NCBI GenBank assembly: GCA_937906975.1 | Contig: CALCUN010000029.1 | Location: 1 to 7,551, forward strand | Origin: an uncultured Bacteroidales bacterium | GTDB lineage: Bacteria > Bacteroidota > Bacteroidia > Bacteroidales > P3 | Direction: 5' to 3' | DNA length: 7,551 nucleotides | In this document: piece by piece, positions 7,305 through 7,551 of the stretch | Numbering within the stretch: the first letter of the stretch is position 1 | How the letters are laid out: each line of letters begins with the position of its first letter | Notes under the pieces: generated by a model | What the model was told of the DNA's origin: nothing | Seen by the model: only the letters and a program-made list of their open reading frames with translations | The model's database searches: none | Position numbers and translations under genes: made by a program

Positions 7305-7384
7305 TTTTTTCTTTGCTTTATGAAAATATTTCAAAGAAATAAAAAAATAAAGTAAAGAAATAAAAAAATAAAGCAAAGAAAAAA
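7305..7384. repeat. 16-bp perfect inverted repeat spanning the tandem repeat
   Basis: The arm at 7305-7320 (TTTTTTCTTTGCTTTA) is the exact reverse complement of 7369-7384, with 48 nt between them. The right arm is the end of the second tandem unit plus the partial third. The first units also carry near-matches, so the left arm could pair with more than one copy. A smaller hairpin, TGAAA-ATA-TTTCA at 7321-7333, sits next to the left arm. In minus-strand RNA this would form a weak A/U-rich stem directly after the stop codon and ahead of the stronger terminator at 7262-7302. Confidence 0.75.
7333..7384. repeat. 21-bp A-rich tandem repeat, about 2.5 copies
   Basis: Units at 7333-7353 and 7354-7374 are identical in 20 of 21 positions (last base T versus C). 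Each reads as an AAAG-led, A-rich run with two isolated T bases. A third partial copy of ten bases (AAAGAAAAAA) runs 7375-7384 and ends just inside the stop codon of the right-hand gene. It lies wholly between that gene and its terminator. No coding or promoter role is evident. Confidence 0.85.
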
Positions 7385-7389
7385 TTTTC

Positions 7390-7551
7390 TTATTCTTTGA
7401 TTATTTTTATTGTTTGTGTAGAACGTTCATCAAATACTTTTAAATAGTAAACTCCTCTTGATAGAGAATTTAAATAAATTTCCATTCTCTCTGTGTTTAT
7501 TTCTATTTCTTTTAGTATTCGTCCTTGTAAATCACTCAACACTGCTTTTAC
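7390..7551 (-). CDS. T9SS type A sorting-domain protein, C-terminal 53 codons (5' end beyond window)
   Basis: A minus-strand frame open from the window edge at 7551 ends at TAA 7392-7390. The 53 residues read like the second half of a T9SS type A sorting domain: AVLSDLQGRILKEIEI corresponds to the ITIANLKGQILMKEDI stretch of the neighbouring giant protein, LNSLSRGVYYLKV to its LSEFASGVYYINV, and TIKIIKE to KKLIVE. The rest of the protein lies outside, so its enzymatic or adhesive nature is unknown. It would be exported by the same secretion system as the downstream protein. The two genes share strand, but the terminator and separate promoter in the 280-nt gap argue against one operon. The fragment is too short for domain-score certainty, but the aligned landmarks are in the right order and spacing. 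Confidence 0.85.
   Translation of the reverse strand, partial: VKAVLSDLQGRILKEIEINTERMEIYLNSLSRGVYYLKVFDERSTQTIKIIKE

Noticed and set aside
7321..7384. A-rich repeats as a possible CRISPR array
   Set aside because: The units are directly adjacent with no unique spacers, are very low in complexity, and no cas gene is near. They form a simple tandem repeat.

Overview
The window comes from a low-G+C member of the Bacteroidota, probably a Bacteroidales-like lineage. Four things point there. Two consecutive genes encode proteins ending in a type IX secretion system (T9SS) type A C-terminal sorting domain, a system confined to this phylum. Promoters fit the Bacteroidota pattern (TTTG, about 20 nt, TAnnTTTG) and not the sigma70 -35/-10 pattern. 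Leaders in front of start codons are A/T-rich and lack Shine-Dalgarno sequences. The tryptophanyl-tRNA synthetase has the KMGKS-type loop and C-terminus (IIGFRxx) that I recall from Bacteroides relatives. Genus cannot be fixed from the sequence alone.

All genes are on the minus strand, so transcription runs from the right end to the left. From right to left: (i) 7390-7551, the last 53 codons of a T9SS cargo gene running off the window. (ii) 7110-7389, an A/T-rich intergenic region holding a 21-bp tandem repeat, a long inverted repeat, a strong intrinsic terminator and a well-formed promoter. (iii) 1560-7109, a single 1849-residue gene for a giant secreted surface protein: signal peptide, N-terminal beta-sandwich, alternating fibronectin type III and choice-of-anchor-J/cleaved-adhesin-like domains, and a T9SS sorting domain. 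(iv) 1445-1559, a short gap with a perfect 15-bp terminator stem and the region upstream of trpS. (v) 440-1435, trpS. (vi) 1-416, the first 138 codons of a YebC/TACO1-family gene, 23 nt after trpS.

There are two functional blocks. The left block (trpS, yebC) is translation housekeeping and probably one transcript. The right block is cell-surface biology: large exported proteins that would cross the outer membrane through the T9SS and probably be anchored to surface lipopolysaccharide. A terminator separates the blocks, so they are probably transcribed independently.

I see no CRISPR array, insertion sequence, tRNA, rRNA or defence system. The least ordinary features lie in the giant gene: an A-Fn-B-Fn higher-order repeat of about 540 residues, and a marked change in synonymous codon choice from its 5' to its 3' part. 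The structured repeats to its right are also unusual.
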